DNA of 64,000 nucleotides from Azospirillum brasilense (GTDB lineage: Bacteria > Pseudomonadota > Alphaproteobacteria > Azospirillales > Azospirillaceae), in contig NZ_VITI01000004.1 of NCBI RefSeq assembly GCF_007827795.1, forward strand, positions 186,001 to 250,000, in the 5' to 3' direction. Positions 61,689 through 64,000 of this stretch are shown here, one piece after another (position 1 is the stretch's first letter; the number at the start of each line of letters is the position of its first letter). The notes beneath the pieces are model-generated. The model made no database searches and was not told the DNA's origin. It saw nothing but the letters and a program-made list of their open reading frames with translations. Both the position numbers and the translations under genes were made by a program.

Positions 61689-62378
61689 TCACCGCGCCGG
61701 GATGCCCTCGGCCTCCCGCCATTCCTTGAGCAGCGCCTGCCGCCGCCGCGGGTAGCGGGCCTCCAGCGCCGTCACGGAGACGATGCGGTCGGCGCGGAAA
61801 TGGCGGATCGCCCCGCGCAGCTCGCACCACGCGACCATCACGCGCAGCCGGTCGAAGAAGCCGAGCGCGAAGGGCCAGACGATGCGCTCGGTGGGCGCCC
61901 CGTCGCGGTCGCGGTAGGCGATGGACAGCTTGCGCTCGCCGCGGATGGCCCGCCGGACAACGGCGAGGTCGACGCCGTCCCCGACGATCGGCTCCCCCGG
62001 TCCGACAAGCAGCGCGGAGGCGTCCATCCGGTCGCGAAGGTCCGGCGGCAGCACCGCGGCGATCTTGGCGAGCGCGTTCTGCGCCGCCGCGCCCAGCGCG
62101 CCGTCGGCGCGGTCGGCCACCCAGCGGATGCCGAGGGCGAGCGCCTCGATCTCCTCCTCCGCGAACATCAGCGGCGGCAGCAGGAAACCGGGCTGGAGGA
62201 GATAGCCGACGCCCGGCTCGCCGTCGATGCGGGCGCCCTGGGCCTGGAGGGTGGCGATGTCGCGGTAGATCGTGCGCAGGCTGACGCCGAGTTCGTCGGC
62301 GAGGACATGCCCGCTGACCGGCCGGCGGTGGCGACGCAGGCACTGGATCAGGTCGATGAGGCGTTCGGCGCGCGACAG
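61689..62378 (-). CDS. YafY/WYL-type transcription regulator with non-canonical start
   Basis: The WYL-type body is open from 62168 leftwards. In the same frame upstream to a TAG at 62388-62390 the translation is LSRAERLIDLIQCLRRH, GHVLADELGVSLRTIYRDI, GVGYLLQPGFLLPPL, a typical YafY HTH that should start with Met-Ser-Arg. The codon there is CTG (62376-62378); no ATG, GTG or TTG exists between the stop and 62168. So either a CTG start gives a 229 aa protein or the gene lost its start. The leuC terminator overlaps this start. Confidence 0.75.
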   Translation of the reverse strand: MSRAERLIDLIQCLRRHRRPVSGHVLADELGVSLRTIYRDIATLQAQGARIDGEPGVGYLLQPGFLLPPLMFAEEEIEALALGIRWVADRADGALGAAAQNALAKIAAVLPPDLRDRMDASALLVGPGEPIVGDGVDLAVVRRAIRGERKLSIAYRDRDGAPTERIVWPFALGFFDRLRVMVAWCELRGAIRHFRADRIVSVTALEARYPRRRQALLKEWREAEGIPAR

Positions 62379-62390
62379 CGGAGGATGCCC

Positions 62391-62433
62391 CTAAAAACGC
62401 CGAAGCGGGGACGGCTGGAAGGCCATCCCCGCT
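62391..62433 (-). terminator. leuC terminator
   Basis: On the minus strand: AGCGGGGATGGC, loop, GCCGTCCCCGCT, then TCGGCG and TTTTT. It follows leuC by 27 bases and ends 13 bases before the WYL gene's presumed start. Confidence 0.8.
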
Positions 62434-62460
62434 CCGGGCGTCACGGCGGACCGTGAAAGC

Positions 62461-63864
62461 TTACAGGCTGCGCACGTCGGTCAGGTGCCCGGTCACCGCC
62501 GCCGCGGCGGCCATGGCCGGGCTGAGCAAGTGGGTGCGCCCGCCGCGGCCCTGGCGGCCTTCGAAGTTGCGGTTGGAGGTCGAGGCGCTGCGCTCGCCCG
62601 GCGACAGGCGGTCGGCGTTCATGGCGAGGCACATGGAACAACCCGGCTCACGCCACTCGAAGCCGGCCTCGGTGAAGATCTTGTCCAGACCCTCTTCCTC
62701 CGCCTGCTCCTTCACCAGACCGGAGCCGGGGACGACCAGGGCGCGCACGCCCTCGGCGACCTTGCGGCCCTGGGCGACCACCGCGGCGGCGCGCAGATCC
62801 TCGATGCGGCCGTTGGTGCAGGAGCCGATGAACACCGTGTCCACCTTCACCTCGGTCAGCTTCTGGCCGGGCTCCAGGCCCATGTAGGCCAGCGAGCGCT
62901 CGACGGCGGCGCGCTTGCCGGCGTCGGCCACGTCCGCCGGGTTCGGCACGGTCGCGGTGATCGGCAGCACATCCTCCGGGCTGGTGCCCCAGGTGACCTG
63001 CGGAACGATGTCGGCGGCGTTGAGCACGACGGTGGTGTCGTAGACCGCGCCCTCGTCCGACGGCAGGGTCTTCCAGTATTCCACCGCCTGCTCCCAGGCG
63101 CCGGCCTTCGGGGCCAGGGCGCGGCCCATCACATACTCGAAGGTCTTCTCGTCCGGGGCGATCAGGCCGGCGCGGGCGCCGCCCTCGATGGCCATGTTGC
63201 AGACGGTCATGCGGCCTTCCATCGACAGGCCGCGGATGGCCTCGCCGGCGAACTCGATGACGTGGCCGGTGCCGCCGGCGGTGCCGATCCGGCCGATGAT
63301 CGCCAGTACGATGTCCTTGGCGGTCACGCCCGGCGACAGCTCGCCGTCGACGCGGACCAGCATGTTCTTGGCCGGCTTCTGCAGCAGGGTCTGGGTGGCC
63401 AGCACATGCTCCACCTCCGACGTGCCGATGCCGAAGGCGAGCGCGCCGAAGGCGCCGTGCGTGGCCGTGTGGCTGTCGCCGCAGACGATGGTGGCGCCGG
63501 GCAGCGTGAAGCCCTGCTCCGGACCGACGATGTGCACGATGCCCTGGCGGACGTCGTCCATCGGGAAGTAGCGGACGCCGAAGTCGCGCGCGTTCTTGTC
63601 CAGCGTCTCGACCTGGATGCGGCTTTCCTCCTCGACGATGCCCTTGGAGCGGTCGGTGGTCGGCACGTTGTGGTCGGGCACGGCGAGGGTCGCTTCCGGA
63701 CGGCGCACCGGACGGCCGGCAAGCCGCAGTCCCTCGAACGCCTGCGGGCTGGTCACCTCATGGACCAGATGGCGGTCGATGTAGAGGATGCAGGTGCCGT
63801 CGTCCTGACGGTGGACGACGTGGCTGTCCCAAATCTTGTCGAACAGGGTGCGCGGCTTGGACAT
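62461..63864 (-). CDS. leuC: 3-isopropylmalate dehydratase, large subunit
   Basis: A 467 aa aconitase-family enzyme of leucine synthesis. [39 protein letters not shown] (here as two parts), FIGSCTNGR and [10 protein letters not shown] supply substrate and 4Fe-4S cluster Cys residues. It pairs with LeuD, not visible in this window. Start 63864 has only a weak GAGAG site. Confidence 0.96.
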   Translation of the reverse strand: MSKPRTLFDKIWDSHVVHRQDDGTCILYIDRHLVHEVTSPQAFEGLRLAGRPVRRPEATLAVPDHNVPTTDRSKGIVEEESRIQVETLDKNARDFGVRYFPMDDVRQGIVHIVGPEQGFTLPGATIVCGDSHTATHGAFGALAFGIGTSEVEHVLATQTLLQKPAKNMLVRVDGELSPGVTAKDIVLAIIGRIGTAGGTGHVIEFAGEAIRGLSMEGRMTVCNMAIEGGARAGLIAPDEKTFEYVMGRALAPKAGAWEQAVEYWKTLPSDEGAVYDTTVVLNAADIVPQVTWGTSPEDVLPITATVPNPADVADAGKRAAVERSLAYMGLEPGQKLTEVKVDTVFIGSCTNGRIEDLRAAAVVAQGRKVAEGVRALVVPGSGLVKEQAEEEGLDKIFTEAGFEWREPGCSMCLAMNADRLSPGERSASTSNRNFEGRQGRGGRTHLLSPAMAAAAAVTGHLTDVRSL

Positions 63865-64000
63865 AGCAACTCTCTCTCGCGGCAATTCTCTCTCGCAAAC
63901 CACAGACCGGACGAACGAAGCGTGCGGTAAGAGGGCCGCACAATAGCCGTCTCTTTCAACCAGGACAAGGCCGAGGCTGTGGAAAACACCCCGCTTCCCG

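Noticed and set aside
1..64000. CRISPR array, rRNA or toxin-antitoxin pair
   Set aside because: No regularly spaced repeats, no rRNA-like stretches, and no gene pair with recognisable toxin and antitoxin features were found.

Overview
The window is high-G+C alphaproteobacterial DNA, most likely from Azospirillum or a close Rhodospirillales relative. The C4-pathway hemA, the gene content (def-fmt-truA, leuC, a ChaN-like protein, an orphan LivH-like permease) and the very high third-position G+C all fit. No rRNA or complete tRNA was found. Organism assignment is an inference from gene content, not from a search. Left part (1 to about 40.7 kb): an integrated temperate phage, with accessory genes at its left end. 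From right to left it carries a tyrosine integrase (39.4-40.6 kb), one plus-strand gene facing a palindromic operator-like site and an AlpA-type regulator (38.1-39.4 kb), an antirepressor and a tightly coupled run of small early genes (33.9-38.0 kb), a replication module with a winged-helix initiator and a Toprim/DnaB-type primase-helicase (31.2-33.9 kb), and a late operon on the minus strand. The late operon starts with a head module of the lambda type: Nu1-like and GpA-like terminase, gpW, portal, ClpP-type protease, gpD decoration, gpE capsid, FII-like joiner (20.9-28.2 kb). It continues with a contractile tail of the Mu type: gp37, gp38, sheath, tube, frameshifted chaperone, tape measure, gpN, gp44, gp45, gp46, gp47, gp48 (10.8-20.9 kb). 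Tail fibres (8.5-10.8 kb) and a lysis module with a GH24 endolysin and a 3TM holin (4.1-8.4 kb) follow. The lysis module has been invaded by a now-decayed IS630-family element and by an A+T-richer methylase / winged-helix gene pair. At the far left are accessory genes (YgjV-like, GNAT-like, PAS-like and a large protein with a triplicated domain). The left attachment site is not visible. The phage has no Mu transposase, so it combines a lambda-like head and packaging plan, site-specific integration and a Mu-like tail. Right part (40.9-64 kb): host chromosome. It holds two lipoproteins and a secreted Pro/Gly-rich protein, a tandem universal stress protein, a PAS-GGDEF-EAL protein with a degenerate GGDEF site, a GST, a class III aminotransferase, hemA preceded by an FNR/FixK-type palindrome, a PadR-like regulator, an Hpt protein with a receiver-like tail, an SDR, a ChaN-PDZ protein, a Nudix hydrolase, rmuC, a cold-shock gene, the def-fmt-truA cluster, a LivH-like permease fused to a lipoprotein-like domain, an EVE-domain protein, a VOC protein, a YafY/WYL regulator that appears to lack a canonical start codon, and leuC. 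Sequence features of most interest are the -1 frameshift heptamer in the tail chaperone, an iteron-like repeat array inside the replication gene, a cluster of TGTTGCGT sites at the terminase small-subunit gene (candidate cos region), and a shared repeat domain that links the left-end protein with an early phage gene.
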